From: an uncultured Williamsia sp. | GTDB taxonomy: Bacteria > Actinomycetota > Actinomycetes > Mycobacteriales > Mycobacteriaceae | Direction of reading: 5' to 3' | Assembly (NCBI RefSeq): GCF_947494875.1 | Contig: NZ_CANLWM010000001.1 | Location: forward strand, 682,001-746,000 | DNA: 64,000 bases | Program-made: the position numbers and the translations under genes | The notes under the pieces: generated by a model | The model's database searches: none | Seen by the model: only the letters and a program-made list of their open reading frames with translations | Told to the model about the DNA's origin: nothing | In this document: piece by piece, positions 42,449 to 51,280 of the stretch | How positions within the stretch are numbered: position 1 is the first letter of the stretch | How the letters are laid out: each line of letters opens with the position of its first letter

Positions 42449-44452
42449 ATGTCCACCTACATAGTCACCGGCGCGACGGGGTTCCTGGGGCGACGGGTCG
42501 TCGCCCGTCTCCTCGAGCGTGAGCCCGGTGCGACCGTCCACGCCCTGGTCCGATCGTCGTCGGTCCCGCGGATCGAGCGCATGGCGGCGGACTGGATCGG
42601 TGGCGACCGGGTGATCCCGCTGGTGGGTGACCTCACCCAGCCGGAGCTCGGACTCGGCGACGACGCGCCCGCCGCCGACCACGTCGTGCATCTCGGTGCC
42701 GTCTACGACATGACGGCCAGTGCGGCGGAGTCCGAGGCGGCCAACGTCGCCGGCACGAGCGCCGTGATCGACCTCGCGCGTCGACTCGACGCGACGCTGC
42801 ACCACATCTCGTCGGTCGCCGTCGCAGGCGATCACCGTGGCCTCTTCACCGAGGACGACTTCGACCTCGGCCAGGGACTGCCCTCGCCGTACCACGAGAC
42901 GAAGTTCATGGCCGAGAAGATGGTCCGCGAGGCGGCCGGACTGCGGTGGCGCGTCTACCGGCCCGCGATCGTCGTCGGGGACTCCGAGACCGGCGAGATG
43001 GACAAGATCGACGGTCCCTACTACTTCTTCACCGCGCTGCGCCTCCTCGCCCAGCTGCCGCACCTGCTACCGACGCTGGTGCCGAACATCGGCGACACCA
43101 ACATCGTCCCGGTCGACTACGTCGCCGGCGCGATGGTCGAACTGATCCACGGGTCCTCGGATCTCGACGGTCGCGCGTTCCATCTCGTGAACCCGCGTCC
43201 GCAGTCGGCGTCGGAGGTGTTCGGTGCCCTGGCGCGCGCAGCCGGCGCACCGACTGTCGTCGGGGCCATCCCCGAGGCGATCTCGACCCGCGCGCTCGCG
43301 GCGACGGAGCTGCCGGGCATCAAGATCGCCCGCGACCTCCTGCTCGACCAGATCGGCATCCCGCCGGTGATCCTGGAGCACATGGCGTTCCCGTCGGTGT
43401 TCGACTCGTCGGCGACGCAGCGCGAGCTCGCCGGCACGGGCCTGTCGGTGCCCGAGTTCTCCGAGTACGCCGACGTGCTGTGGGACTACTGGCTCCACCA
43501 CCTCGACCCGAACCGTGCCCGTCGCCCCAGCCCGGAGGGCGAGCTGGCCGGGCGTCGGGTGATGATCACCGGCGGCTCGTCGGGCATCGGTCTCGCGACG
43601 GCACACAAGGCTGCCCGGCGCGGCGCCCGCGTCATCCTCATCGCCCGCGGCGCGGAGGATCTCGAGGCCGCGGTCGAGGAGATCCGGTCCGCGGGCGGCG
43701 ACGCGCACGGCTATCCCTGCGACATCACCGACGACGAGTCGGTCGACATCACCGTCAAGCGCGTCCTCGACGAGCACGACCACGTCGACTTCCTCGTCAA
43801 CAACGCGGGTCGGTCGATCCGACGGGGCATCGTGCACTCGACCGAGCGCATGCACGACTTCGAACGGACCATGAGCGTCAACTACTTCGGGGCCGTGCGC
43901 CTGGTGCTCGCGTTGCTGCCGAGCATGCGGGAGCGGCGATTCGGGCACATCGTCAACGTCTCGTCGATCGGCGTGCAGACCAAGGTCCCGCGGTTCTCCG
44001 CCTACGTGGCCAGCAAGGCCGCGCTCGACGCGTTCAGCGACGTGATCTCCTCGGAGCTGCACGACGACGGGATCACCTTCACGTCGATCAAGATGCCGCT
44101 CGTGCGTACCCCGATGATCGCGCCCACCACGATCTATCAGTCGTTGCCGACGTCGTCCCCCGACGACGCCGCGGACATGGTGATCCGGGCGTTGGAGAAG
44201 CGGCCCGTCCGCATCGAGACACCCGTCGGGACGATCGCCGAGTTCACCGGCATCTTCGCCCCGCGTTTCAAGAACCTGCTGCTGCACCAGGCCTACCGGC
44301 TGTTCCCGGAGTCCGCGGCCGCGAAGGGCGAGAAGCCTGTGGAGAGCTCGTCGTCGAAGAAGGGCTCCAAGCCGCCGGTGCCGGTGCCGAACGCGTCACT
44401 CCCGGAGTCGGCGAAGCGGATCGCCCGGCTGATCCCCGGCGTCTACTGGTGA
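42449..44452 (+). CDS. Two-domain fatty acyl-CoA reductase (FcrA/Acr1-like)
   Basis: A 667-residue protein with an N-terminal extended SDR/FAR domain (TGATGFLGRRVVARLL; YHETKFMAEKMV) and a C-terminal classical SDR domain (GGSSGIGLATAHKAARRG; NNAGRSIRRG; YVASKAALDAF). This fusion is that of mycobacterial and Marinobacter acyl-CoA reductases that make aldehydes or fatty alcohols for wax esters. ATG 42449 follows GAGGTG. The final Lys/Ser/Pro-rich ~40 residues before the terminal SAKRIARLIPGVYW may be a membrane-association tail. It converges on surE with a 10-bp overlap. Confidence 0.85.
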   Translation: MSTYIVTGATGFLGRRVVARLLEREPGATVHALVRSSSVPRIERMAADWIGGDRVIPLVGDLTQPELGLGDDAPAADHVVHLGAVYDMTASAAESEAANVAGTSAVIDLARRLDATLHHISSVAVAGDHRGLFTEDDFDLGQGLPSPYHETKFMAEKMVREAAGLRWRVYRPAIVVGDSETGEMDKIDGPYYFFTALRLLAQLPHLLPTLVPNIGDTNIVPVDYVAGAMVELIHGSSDLDGRAFHLVNPRPQSASEVFGALARAAGAPTVVGAIPEAISTRALAATELPGIKIARDLLLDQIGIPPVILEHMAFPSVFDSSATQRELAGTGLSVPEFSEYADVLWDYWLHHLDPNRARRPSPEGELAGRRVMITGGSSGIGLATAHKAARRGARVILIARGAEDLEAAVEEIRSAGGDAHGYPCDITDDESVDITVKRVLDEHDHVDFLVNNAGRSIRRGIVHSTERMHDFERTMSVNYFGAVRLVLALLPSMRERRFGHIVNVSSIGVQTKVPRFSAYVASKAALDAFSDVISSELHDDGITFTSIKMPLVRTPMIAPTTIYQSLPTSSPDDAADMVIRALEKRPVRIETPVGTIAEFTGIFAPRFKNLLLHQAYRLFPESAAAKGEKPVESSSSKKGSKPPVPVPNASLPESAKRIARLIPGVYW

Positions 44453-45243
44453 ACGGACATCCGCTCGGTCAGCTCGCTCGCGATCGCGGCGAGGTGGTCG
44501 GCGGATGAGGGGGTGCCGGTCACCGGCACCACCGACAAGCTGATCCGTCCCGATCGCAGGACGGCGGTGTCGGTGCCGGGCGCCGGTTCGGGTCCGGGTT
44601 CGAAGGCGAGCTGGAACTCGGGGCCGTCACCGGAGTAGCCCATCCGACCCATCGGCAGCGGGTCGGCGGTCGCGGCCGACGCGGTCAGCGGTCGGGGTGC
44701 CTCGGCGTTCGGGATGTTGACGTTGAGGACGGCGCCGTCGGGAATGAGGTCGGCAGGTGCCGGGCCCGCGAGCAGCGCGGTGACCGCGCGGACGGTGTCA
44801 TCGAAGAGATCGGTGGTCGGCGTGGTGTCCCACGCCATGTGCGTCGACACCGCGATCGCCGGGCAGCCGAACCCGGTGGCGCACACGGCGGCCCCGACCG
44901 TGCCCGAGAAGTGCACCGCCTGGCCCGCGTTCGCGCCGGCGTTCGCCCCGGACACCACCAGGTCGGGCGCTGCACCGAGCACCGTGCCGAACACGTGGGT
45001 CAGCCCGAAGATGACGGAGTCGGCGGGGGAGCCGTCGACCGACCACACCGGTTCGTCGTCACCGTGGGGCCGCGCCACGGTGAGCTTCCCCGACGACGAG
45101 ATCCGCGCGCTCGCGCCGCTCTGGTTGGTCGCCGGTGCGACGACGACGACATCGTGCCCGTCGGCGCGGAGCCCCTCGGCGAGCGCCGTGATCCCGGGCG
45201 CCTCCCAGCCGTCGTCGTTGGTCAGCAGGATCCGCAGGCTCAT
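44443..45243 (-). CDS. surE: 5'/3'-nucleotidase SurE
   Basis: A 266-residue SurE phosphatase acting on nucleoside monophosphates. The metal-binding Asp pair is in LLTNDDGWEAPG (Asp10, Asp11), with the second-site Ser in APATNQSGASARISSS and the conserved Asn in VVSGANAGANAGQAVHFSGTVGAA. Complete and of normal length. Slightly convergent with the acyl-CoA reductase gene. Confidence 0.93.
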   Translation of the reverse strand: MSLRILLTNDDGWEAPGITALAEGLRADGHDVVVVAPATNQSGASARISSSGKLTVARPHGDDEPVWSVDGSPADSVIFGLTHVFGTVLGAAPDLVVSGANAGANAGQAVHFSGTVGAAVCATGFGCPAIAVSTHMAWDTTPTTDLFDDTVRAVTALLAGPAPADLIPDGAVLNVNIPNAEAPRPLTASAATADPLPMGRMGYSGDGPEFQLAFEPGPEPAPGTDTAVLRSGRISLSVVPVTGTPSSADHLAAIASELTERMSVHQ

Positions 45244-45287
45244 GCCGCCGACGCTATCGGCCCCGGCGCAACAGGCACGATGGGGGA

Positions 45288-46115
45288 GTGCCCGAAGGTG
45301 ACAGCGTCTACGTGGCCGCCCGCAAGCTCGACGTGCTCGTCGGCCGGACGGTGACCCGTGGCGAGCTCCGCGTCCCCGCCCACGCGACCGCCGATCTCTC
45401 CGACCACACCGTGCTCGGACTGGACACCCACGGCAAACACCTGCTGACCCGGTTCTCCGACGACCTCACGCTGCACACGCACATGCTCATGACGGGCAGC
45501 TGGACGGTGTCCCGGCAGGGCAAGTGGTTGCCGCGCGACATGATGCTCGACGTCCGCGTCCTGCTGCGCACCACGTCGTCCACCGGCGGCGACGGCCCCG
45601 CGGCCTACGGCGTGAAGATGCCGATCGTCGAGCTGATCCGCACCGCCGACGAACACACCGTGATCGGTCATCTGGGACCGGACCCGCTGCGCGCGGACTG
45701 GGATCTCGACGAGGCCGTGCGCAGGATGACGGCCGACCCCGACCGCGCCGTCTCGGCCGTTCTGCTCGACCAGCGCTGCGTCGCCGGGTTCGGGAACCTG
45801 TGGGTCAACGAGCTGTGTTTCCTGCGTGGCCTCAACCCGTGGAGGCCGATCGGTGAGGTCGACGTGCCGGCCCTGCTCCGCCTCGGCCGCAAGGCCATCC
45901 ACCACTCGGCGACCGTCCCCGGTGCCTACCAGGTGACCACCGGCAACTCCCGGCGCGGCGAACAACACTGGGTCGCGGGCCGCAAGGCCAAGCCGTGCCT
46001 GCGGTGCGGCACCCCGATCCGTGTCGTCGACGAGGTCCCGAACGATCCCGAGCGTCGCCGCACATGGTGGTGTCCGCACTGTCAGCCGGGACCCGATGCG
46101 CCACGGACGGAGTGA
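45288..46115 (+). CDS. Fpg/Nei-family DNA glycosylase/AP lyase
   Basis: A 275-residue base-excision repair enzyme, of the actinobacterial Nei2 type. The N-terminus after the initiator is PEGDSVY, giving catalytic Pro2 and Glu3, so the GTG start at 45288 is certain. It carries the helix-2-turn-helix region (QRCVAGFGNLWVNELCFL), and the zinc finger CLRCGTPI...WWCPHC at the end. Excises oxidised pyrimidines and leaves a nicked site. Transcribed alone. Confidence 0.93.
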   Translation: MPEGDSVYVAARKLDVLVGRTVTRGELRVPAHATADLSDHTVLGLDTHGKHLLTRFSDDLTLHTHMLMTGSWTVSRQGKWLPRDMMLDVRVLLRTTSSTGGDGPAAYGVKMPIVELIRTADEHTVIGHLGPDPLRADWDLDEAVRRMTADPDRAVSAVLLDQRCVAGFGNLWVNELCFLRGLNPWRPIGEVDVPALLRLGRKAIHHSATVPGAYQVTTGNSRRGEQHWVAGRKAKPCLRCGTPIRVVDEVPNDPERRRTWWCPHCQPGPDAPRTE

Positions 46116-46117
46116 CG

Positions 46118-46924
46118 TCAGTCCTGGAAGACCGGCGGCCGCTTCTGTTTCCGGGCCTTCACAGCCTCCTGGAAGTTGCCGGTCAGCAGTCGGATGAAGA
46201 GCTGACCGATGCCCTCGGCGTGCATGTGTGAGGTGAGCGACGACGCGTCGAGGCCTGCCCACAGGGTCTTCTTGGTGAGCTCGATCCCGGGTCGGCTCCA
46301 GCCCGCGATGGTCTGGCCGTACCGGACGGCCTCCCCGACGACGTCCGCCTCGTCGACGACGCGCGAGACCAGCCCGATGCGGTCGGCCTCGGCCGCGTCG
46401 ACGTCGCGGCCCGTCAGCATGATGTCGAACGCCCGCGACGAGCCGATCGCGCGGGGGAGCAGGTAGCTCAGTCCGAGCTCGGATGCGCTGAGCCCGTTGT
46501 TGATCCCCGCCGCGCGGAAGTAGGCGCCGGTCGCTGCGACGCGGATGTCGCAGGCAAGGGCGAGGCAGAGGCCGCCTCCGATCGCGGCGCCGTTCACCGC
46601 GGCGATGACCGGCTGGTGCATCCCGCGCAGCGTCGTCACGAGGTCGTCGAGAAGCTCCATCATCCGCAGAGCGATGGTGGGGGTGGTCAACCCGCCGATG
46701 TGCGGGACGTCGGGGACGTCGCCGCTCTGGTCGGCGCCGGAACAGAAGCCCGACCCGGCACCGGTGAGGACGACGGCCCGCACCGAGGTGTCGTCGCTGA
46801 GGGCCCGCAACGTGTCGCGCAGCGGGATCATGACCTCGAACGCCATCGAGTTCATCCGCTCGGGACGGTTGAGCGTGACGACGGCGATGTCCGGCACAGG
46901 GCGGTCGACGAGCACGAAATCCAT
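46118..46924 (-). CDS. Enoyl-CoA hydratase/isomerase (crotonase family)
   Basis: A 268-residue crotonase. Oxyanion-hole motifs SGFCSGADQSG and NGAAIGGGLCLALACDIRVA; the second active-site region is LSASELGLSYLLPRAIGSSRAFDIMLTG. The usual catalytic Glu of the second loop is not clearly placed, so isomerase or other crotonase chemistry is possible. ATG 46924 has no ribosome site, and a KstR-like dyad is centred 15 bp upstream, so the transcript is likely leaderless. A function in steroid or fatty-acid catabolism is inferred from that site. Confidence 0.88.
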   Translation of the reverse strand: MDFVLVDRPVPDIAVVTLNRPERMNSMAFEVMIPLRDTLRALSDDTSVRAVVLTGAGSGFCSGADQSGDVPDVPHIGGLTTPTIALRMMELLDDLVTTLRGMHQPVIAAVNGAAIGGGLCLALACDIRVAATGAYFRAAGINNGLSASELGLSYLLPRAIGSSRAFDIMLTGRDVDAAEADRIGLVSRVVDEADVVGEAVRYGQTIAGWSRPGIELTKKTLWAGLDASSLTSHMHAEGIGQLFIRLLTGNFQEAVKARKQKRPPVFQD

Positions 46925-46932
46925 ACCGCAAT

Positions 46933-46946
46933 GAGAACACGTTCTC
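46933..46946. promoter_or_regulatory. KstR-like operator before the enoyl-CoA hydratase gene
   Basis: GAGAAC-AC-GTTCTC, an inverted repeat holding the AAC-N2-GTT core of the KstR (cholesterol regulon repressor) motif TnnAACnnGTTnnA; the flanking T/A are G/C here. It lies 9 bp before the gene start. A second, complete copy is at 60663. Confidence 0.5.
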
Positions 46947-46987
46947 GTTTTGCGGGGAATCCTTGACACGGTACCGGGAGCACCCTC

Positions 46988-47028
46988 CGCAGATGCGGAC
47001 TGAATGACATCACTGAGCCGCATCTGCG
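46988..47028. promoter_or_regulatory. Paired CGCA-N2-TGCG dyads upstream of the molybdate operon
   Basis: Perfectly complementary 11-bp arms (46988-46998 and 47018-47028) separated by 19 bp. Each arm is itself the dyad CGCA-N2-TGCG, so there are two identical operators whose centres are 30 bp (about three helical turns) apart. They end 12 bp before the regulator GTG at 47041. Probable binding site of that regulator. Confidence 0.6.
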
Positions 47029-47040
47029 TACGATCGCGTC

Positions 47041-47460
47041 GTGACACCCCTTCGCGTCCGCCGCGCCGCCGAATTGCTCGGCGTGAGCGACGACACCGTG
47101 CGTCGGTGGATCGCCGGGGGCGATGTCGCGTCCTCGACGGACGGTGCCGGTCGTACCGTCGTCGACGGCGCCGACCTCGCCCGGTTGGCGAGCCGCCGTG
47201 CCCCCGAGCCGCCGACCGACGGCACGGGCGTCGGACGGTCGGCGCGCAACCGGTTCGTCGGCCTCGTCACCGACGTCCGCTCCGACACCGTCATGTCGCA
47301 GGTGACCATGCAGTGTGGCCCGTTCGAGGTCACGTCGTTGATGAGTACCGACGCCGTCCGGGATCTGCACCTGGAGGTCGGCGTCGTCGCGACCGCCGTC
47401 GTCAAGGCCACCACCGTCATCGTCGAACGCCCCGACAGCTCCGTGGAGAAAGAGAACTGA
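47041..47460 (+). CDS. HTH-TOBE molybdate-sensing regulator
   Basis: A 139-residue protein joining an excisionase/MerR-type helix-turn-helix (RRAAELLGVSDDTVRRWIAGGDVASSTDGAGRTVVDGADLARL) to a single TOBE/molbindin domain (ARNRFVGLVTDVRSDTVMSQVTMQCGPFEVTSLMSTDAVRDLHLEVGVVATAVVKATTVIVE). The TOBE domain binds molybdate or molybdopterin. The stop overlaps the modA start (TGATG), and the paired dyads precede the gene, so it most probably autoregulates and controls modABC by molybdate level. Confidence 0.82.
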   Translation: MTPLRVRRAAELLGVSDDTVRRWIAGGDVASSTDGAGRTVVDGADLARLASRRAPEPPTDGTGVGRSARNRFVGLVTDVRSDTVMSQVTMQCGPFEVTSLMSTDAVRDLHLEVGVVATAVVKATTVIVERPDSSVEKEN

Positions 47461-48254
47461 TGACCCGCAACCGCCTTCGTGTCGCCGGCCTCGTGCTCGC
47501 GGTGGCCGCGCTCGCCACCGCCTGCTCGTCGAACGACACCTCGGGGTCGTCGGCCGCGTCGGGCTCCTCCTCGGCGAGCGACGCGCCCGTCACGCTGACG
47601 GTGTTCGCCGCCGCCTCGCTGAAGAAGGGCTTCACCGAGATCGCGCAGGACTTCGAGAAGGCGCACCCGAATGTGAAGGTTCGGACCACGTTCGACGGGT
47701 CATCGGCTCTGGTGACCCAGATCAAGCAGGGTGCGAGCGCCGATGTCATCGCCACCGCCGACCAGAAGACCATGACCTCGCTCGGTGCCGATGCGCTCGA
47801 CTCGACGACGTTCACCCGCAACGTGCTGACCATCATCACCGCGCCCGGCAACCCCAAGAACATCACCTCGGTCCGTGATCTCGCCCGCTCGGGTGTCACG
47901 ACGGTCCTGTGTGCCCCGCAGGTCCCGTGCGGTAACGCCGCCGCGATCGTCGAGAAGAACACCGGCGTCGACATCCGCCCGGCCAGCGAGGAGACGTCGG
48001 TGTCGGGCGTGGTGACCAAGGTGACGAGCGGTCAGGCCGACGCCGGCCTCGTCTACACCTCCGACGCCAAGGCCGCCGGGACGAAGGTCGCGGCGGTGAA
48101 CGATCCCGCCTTCGCCGCGGTGGTCAACGAGTACCCGATCGCGACGGTGAAGGGCACGCAGCACGCCGGCGAGGCCAAGCAGTTCATCGACCTCGTCACC
48201 GGCACCGAGGGCCAGCAGGTGTTGAGCGCGTTGGGGTTCGGCGCCGGACGGTGA
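47460..48254 (+). CDS. modA: Molybdate ABC transporter binding lipoprotein ModA
   Basis: A 264-residue extracellular binding protein. The lipoprotein signal MTRNRLRVAGLVLAVAALATAC has the lipobox LATAC (Cys22 lipidated). Mature motifs: LTVFAAASLKKGFTEIAQDFEK (oxyanion-binding Ser), TFDGSSALVTQIKQGASADVIATADQKTM, and the C-terminal GEAKQFIDLVTGTEGQQVLSALGFG. Captures molybdate (or tungstate) for ModBC. Overlaps the next gene by GTGA. Confidence 0.95.
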   Translation: MTRNRLRVAGLVLAVAALATACSSNDTSGSSAASGSSSASDAPVTLTVFAAASLKKGFTEIAQDFEKAHPNVKVRTTFDGSSALVTQIKQGASADVIATADQKTMTSLGADALDSTTFTRNVLTIITAPGNPKNITSVRDLARSGVTTVLCAPQVPCGNAAAIVEKNTGVDIRPASEETSVSGVVTKVTSGQADAGLVYTSDAKAAGTKVAAVNDPAFAAVVNEYPIATVKGTQHAGEAKQFIDLVTGTEGQQVLSALGFGAGR

Positions 48255-49054
48255 GAAAACAGCCGGGCGCGCGCGGTGTACCCGTCTGGCTGTACCTGCC
48301 CGCGCTCATCGGGTTGGCGCTCATCGTCATCCCCCCGATCGCCCTCACCCAGCGTCTGCCGTGGCGTGACTTCTTCTCGTCGATCACCTCCGAATCATCG
48401 CTGCAGGCACTGGAACTGAGCCTGCGTACCGCCGTGGTCAGCACGGTGCTGTGTGTGATCATCGGGGTGCCGATGGCGGTGGTGTTCGCCCGATCCGACG
48501 GAGTGGTCCTCCGGGTGGTGCGCGCACTGGTGCTCCTGCCGCTGGTGCTCCCTCCGGTCGTCGGCGGCATCGCGCTGCTCTACGCGTTCGGTCGTCGCGG
48601 GTTGATCGGCGAGCACCTCACCGTCCTCGGCATCGACATCGCCTTCTCGACGACGGCGGTCGTCCTCGCGCAGACCTTCGTGGCGCTGCCGTTCCTCGTC
48701 ATCAGTGTCGAAGGCGCGCTGCGGGTCTCGGGATCGTCGTACGAGCAGGTGGCCGCCACGCTCGGCGCCGGTCCCACCCGCACTCTGCTGCGGGTGACCA
48801 TCCCGCTGGTCGCCCCGGCGCTGCTGAGCGGGCTGGTTCTCGCCTTCGCGCGGGCCCTCGGTGAGTTCGGCGCGACGATCACGTTCGCCGGCAACGCGCC
48901 GGGCGTCACGCAGACCGCGCCGCTGAAGATCTACGTCGACGAGATCAACGACCCCCAGCAGGCGCTACCGCTGTCGTTCGTGCTCATCGTCGTCGCGCTC
49001 GTCGTCGTGATCGCGGTGCATCTCCGTCGGCCCGGTGCGGGGAACGCGCTGTGA
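48251..49054 (+). CDS. modB: Molybdate ABC transporter permease ModB
   Basis: A 267-residue membrane subunit with about six helices and the EAA-type cytoplasmic loop YEQVAATLGAGPTRTLLRVTIPLVAPALLSGLVLAFARALGEFGATI, which contacts ModC. The GTG overlaps the modA stop (GTGA), and the stop overlaps the modC GTG, so the operon is fully coupled. Confidence 0.94.
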   Translation: MRKQPGARGVPVWLYLPALIGLALIVIPPIALTQRLPWRDFFSSITSESSLQALELSLRTAVVSTVLCVIIGVPMAVVFARSDGVVLRVVRALVLLPLVLPPVVGGIALLYAFGRRGLIGEHLTVLGIDIAFSTTAVVLAQTFVALPFLVISVEGALRVSGSSYEQVAATLGAGPTRTLLRVTIPLVAPALLSGLVLAFARALGEFGATITFAGNAPGVTQTAPLKIYVDEINDPQQALPLSFVLIVVALVVVIAVHLRRPGAGNAL

Positions 49055-50115
49055 CACTGCGTGTGCGGGCGACGTCGGCCGCCCCGGACCTCGATGTCGA
49101 CATCACGGTGCCCGACGGGTCGACGGTGGCGGTGCTCGGTCGCAACGGCGCGGGCAAGAGCAGCCTGCTCAACCTCGTCGCGGGTCTGCTGCGGCCGACG
49201 AAGGGCTCGATCAGCGTGGGCGGGCGGACCCTCGTCGACGACGACACCTTCGTCGCACCGCACCGACGATCGGTCGCCCTGCTGGGCCAACAGGCGCGAC
49301 TCTTCCCGCACATGACGGTCGCCCGCAACATCGCCTTCGCCCCCGCCTCGGCACGCCTGGGACGCCACGAGATCCGACAGCGGGTCGAGCGGTGGGCCGA
49401 TGCCGTCGACGTCACCGACCTCCTCGACCGCAAGCCGCATCAGCTCTCCGGTGGGCAGGCGCAGCGGGTCGCCGTCGCCCGCGCGCTCGCCGCCGACCCC
49501 GCGGTGTTGCTCCTCGACGAACCGTTCTCGGCGCTCGACGTCGACGTGGCGGCGCGCCTGCGCACCCTCGTCGGACGGGTTCTCGCCGACCGTGGACGCA
49601 TCGCGCTGCTGGTCACCCACGACCTCGTCGACGCCGTCACCCTCGCCGACACCGCCGTCGTGATCGCAGGGGGTCGGGTCACCGCGCACGGACCGGTCCG
49701 CGACGTACTCGCCCGCCCCACCGACGATTTCGCCGCACGGCTGGCCGGGCTGAACCTCGTGACCGGTCGTTGGGACGGAGAGGCCGTGACCGCCGACCGC
49801 GTGCGGGTCGTGGGTGAACCATCGGCGGATGCCGTCCCCGCCACAGGTGGAGGCGCGACCGCCGTCTTCGATCCGACCGCGGTCGCGGTCTACACCGAGC
49901 CTCCGGCCCACGGCAGCCCGCGCACGGTCATCGCGGCCCGGGTCTCCGAGATCGCACCGGCCGGCTCCCGTGCCTCGGTCCGCTGTGTCGCAGGACTCGC
50001 CGAGATCACCGCCGAGGTCAGCTGGGCTGCGGTCGCCGACCTCGGACTCGTTGCCGGAACAGATGTGTGGCTGACGGTGAAGGCGGCCGAGGTGAGGGTC
50101 TACCCGACGCGCTGA
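49051..50115 (+). CDS. modC: Molybdate ABC transporter ATPase ModC
   Basis: A 354-residue ATPase. Walker A VLGRNGAGKSSLLNLVAG, signature HQLSGGQAQRVAVARALAADP, Walker B VLLLDEPFSALD, then a C-terminal TOBE (Mop) domain (RVSEIAPAGSRASVRCVAGLAEITAEVSWAAVADLGLVAGTDVWLTVKAAEV) that senses molybdate and inhibits transport. Last gene of the modABC operon. Confidence 0.94.
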   Translation: MTLRVRATSAAPDLDVDITVPDGSTVAVLGRNGAGKSSLLNLVAGLLRPTKGSISVGGRTLVDDDTFVAPHRRSVALLGQQARLFPHMTVARNIAFAPASARLGRHEIRQRVERWADAVDVTDLLDRKPHQLSGGQAQRVAVARALAADPAVLLLDEPFSALDVDVAARLRTLVGRVLADRGRIALLVTHDLVDAVTLADTAVVIAGGRVTAHGPVRDVLARPTDDFAARLAGLNLVTGRWDGEAVTADRVRVVGEPSADAVPATGGGATAVFDPTAVAVYTEPPAHGSPRTVIAARVSEIAPAGSRASVRCVAGLAEITAEVSWAAVADLGLVAGTDVWLTVKAAEVRVYPTR

Positions 50116-50134
50116 CCGTTCCGGCTGATGACGA

Positions 50135-51133
50135 TCACGTGTCGAGCAGAGCCGGCACGATGATCTCCTCGACCTGCAGACGGCGCCGCGTCAGGCCTTG
50201 CTCGTGGCTGTACCGCAGGAAGGTGTCCACCGCAGTGCGATTGGCCGAGGTGCCGTAGGGCCACCAGTCCTCGCCGAACAACGCCCGGTTCGATGCGAAC
50301 AGGTCACTGAACCAGGGCGTGATGACGGACATGTGCTGCTTGGACGCCCCCTCGAGGTACTGCTTCTGGACGATCGTCTTCGCCTCGTCGAACCCGGCGT
50401 ACAGATCGCGCATGAAGGCCGCGTCCGCGGCGAGCTCACGACGGACCGCGATGGCGTGCATCATCGGGAAGATGCCGGTGCGCTCGTAATAGTCGCGTTC
50501 CACCGTGCGGTGATCGGGGAAGAGTCGGCGGATCCTGTGCGACGTGCCGTCGAGGAACGTACGCGGGACGTCGACGGAGAACAGCGCGTCGATCTCGCCC
50601 CGCTCGAGCATCTCCGCCAGCGTCTCGTCCGGTCCGGCGTGACGGACGTCCACACCCCCGGGGATCGGCTGGGGGATCCAGTCGAACGACGGTATGGGGT
50701 GATCGGTGCCGCCGATGACCCACGACATCTGGTCTGGGGTGATCCCGTACTCGTCGTGCAGGACCCCCTTCATCCAGACACCCGGATCATGCCCCCAGAG
50801 GGCGAACTCCCCGACGATCTTGCCGACTAGGTCGGAGGGGTGGTCGATCCCCGCGTCCGCGTTGACGAACAGCGCCGAATGGCGGAAGTTGCGGTTGGGG
50901 AAGATCGGCAGCGCCAGGAACGGCGAGTCGTCCTGCTCGAAGGTGCGGACGAAGTAGGTCAGCCCGTATTCGGCGATGTCGAGCCCGCCGCCCGCCGCCT
51001 CGCGGAACAGATCCGAGATGAGATCAGCACTCACGAGGGGCTTGTCGACACCGTCGATGTCGACGCGTCCGTCGAAGAGCGGCTCCGTGTGTTCGTAGCG
51101 GTACACGCCCATGCGGTGTGCTGCTCGCGTCAT
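50135..51133 (-). CDS. Type 2 periplasmic-binding-fold protein, 4,5-dihydroxyphthalate decarboxylase-like
   Basis: A 332-residue protein without signal peptide, close in layout to Pht5 (4,5-dihydroxyphthalate decarboxylase) and cytosolic ABC-type solute-binding proteins. Typical stretches: YRYEHTEPLFDGRVDIDGV, DIAEYGLTYFVRTFEQDDSPFLALPIFPNRNFRHSALFVN, and WWPYGTSANRTAVDTFLRYSHEQGLTRR. ATG 51133 has AGAGGA eight nt upstream. With the divergent TetR it may belong to an aromatic-acid pathway whose other genes are elsewhere. Decarboxylase activity is not certain. Confidence 0.78.
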   Translation of the reverse strand: MTRAAHRMGVYRYEHTEPLFDGRVDIDGVDKPLVSADLISDLFREAAGGGLDIAEYGLTYFVRTFEQDDSPFLALPIFPNRNFRHSALFVNADAGIDHPSDLVGKIVGEFALWGHDPGVWMKGVLHDEYGITPDQMSWVIGGTDHPIPSFDWIPQPIPGGVDVRHAGPDETLAEMLERGEIDALFSVDVPRTFLDGTSHRIRRLFPDHRTVERDYYERTGIFPMMHAIAVRRELAADAAFMRDLYAGFDEAKTIVQKQYLEGASKQHMSVITPWFSDLFASNRALFGEDWWPYGTSANRTAVDTFLRYSHEQGLTRRRLQVEEIIVPALLDT

Positions 51134-51242
51134 CTCGTCGTCCTCTCTGTCGGCTGCACCACGACCACGCTCAGGGTTCGACGACCGGGTGCCGATCTCA
51201 CGATTCTTCATACTCTGGAGTCCACTCCATGTCTAGAGTTAA

Positions 51243-51255
51243 CTACAAAATGTAG
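51243..51255. promoter_or_regulatory. Candidate TetR operator
   Basis: Inverted repeat CTACA-AAA-TGTAG in the AT-rich 147-bp divergent gap between the decarboxylase-like gene and the TetR gene at 51281. The gap also has a nearby imperfect dyad GGAGT-CC-ACTCC at about 51216. Either may bind the regulator. Confidence 0.5.
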
Positions 51256-51280
51256 AGAGTTCGGTGTTAGGGTCGCGAGC

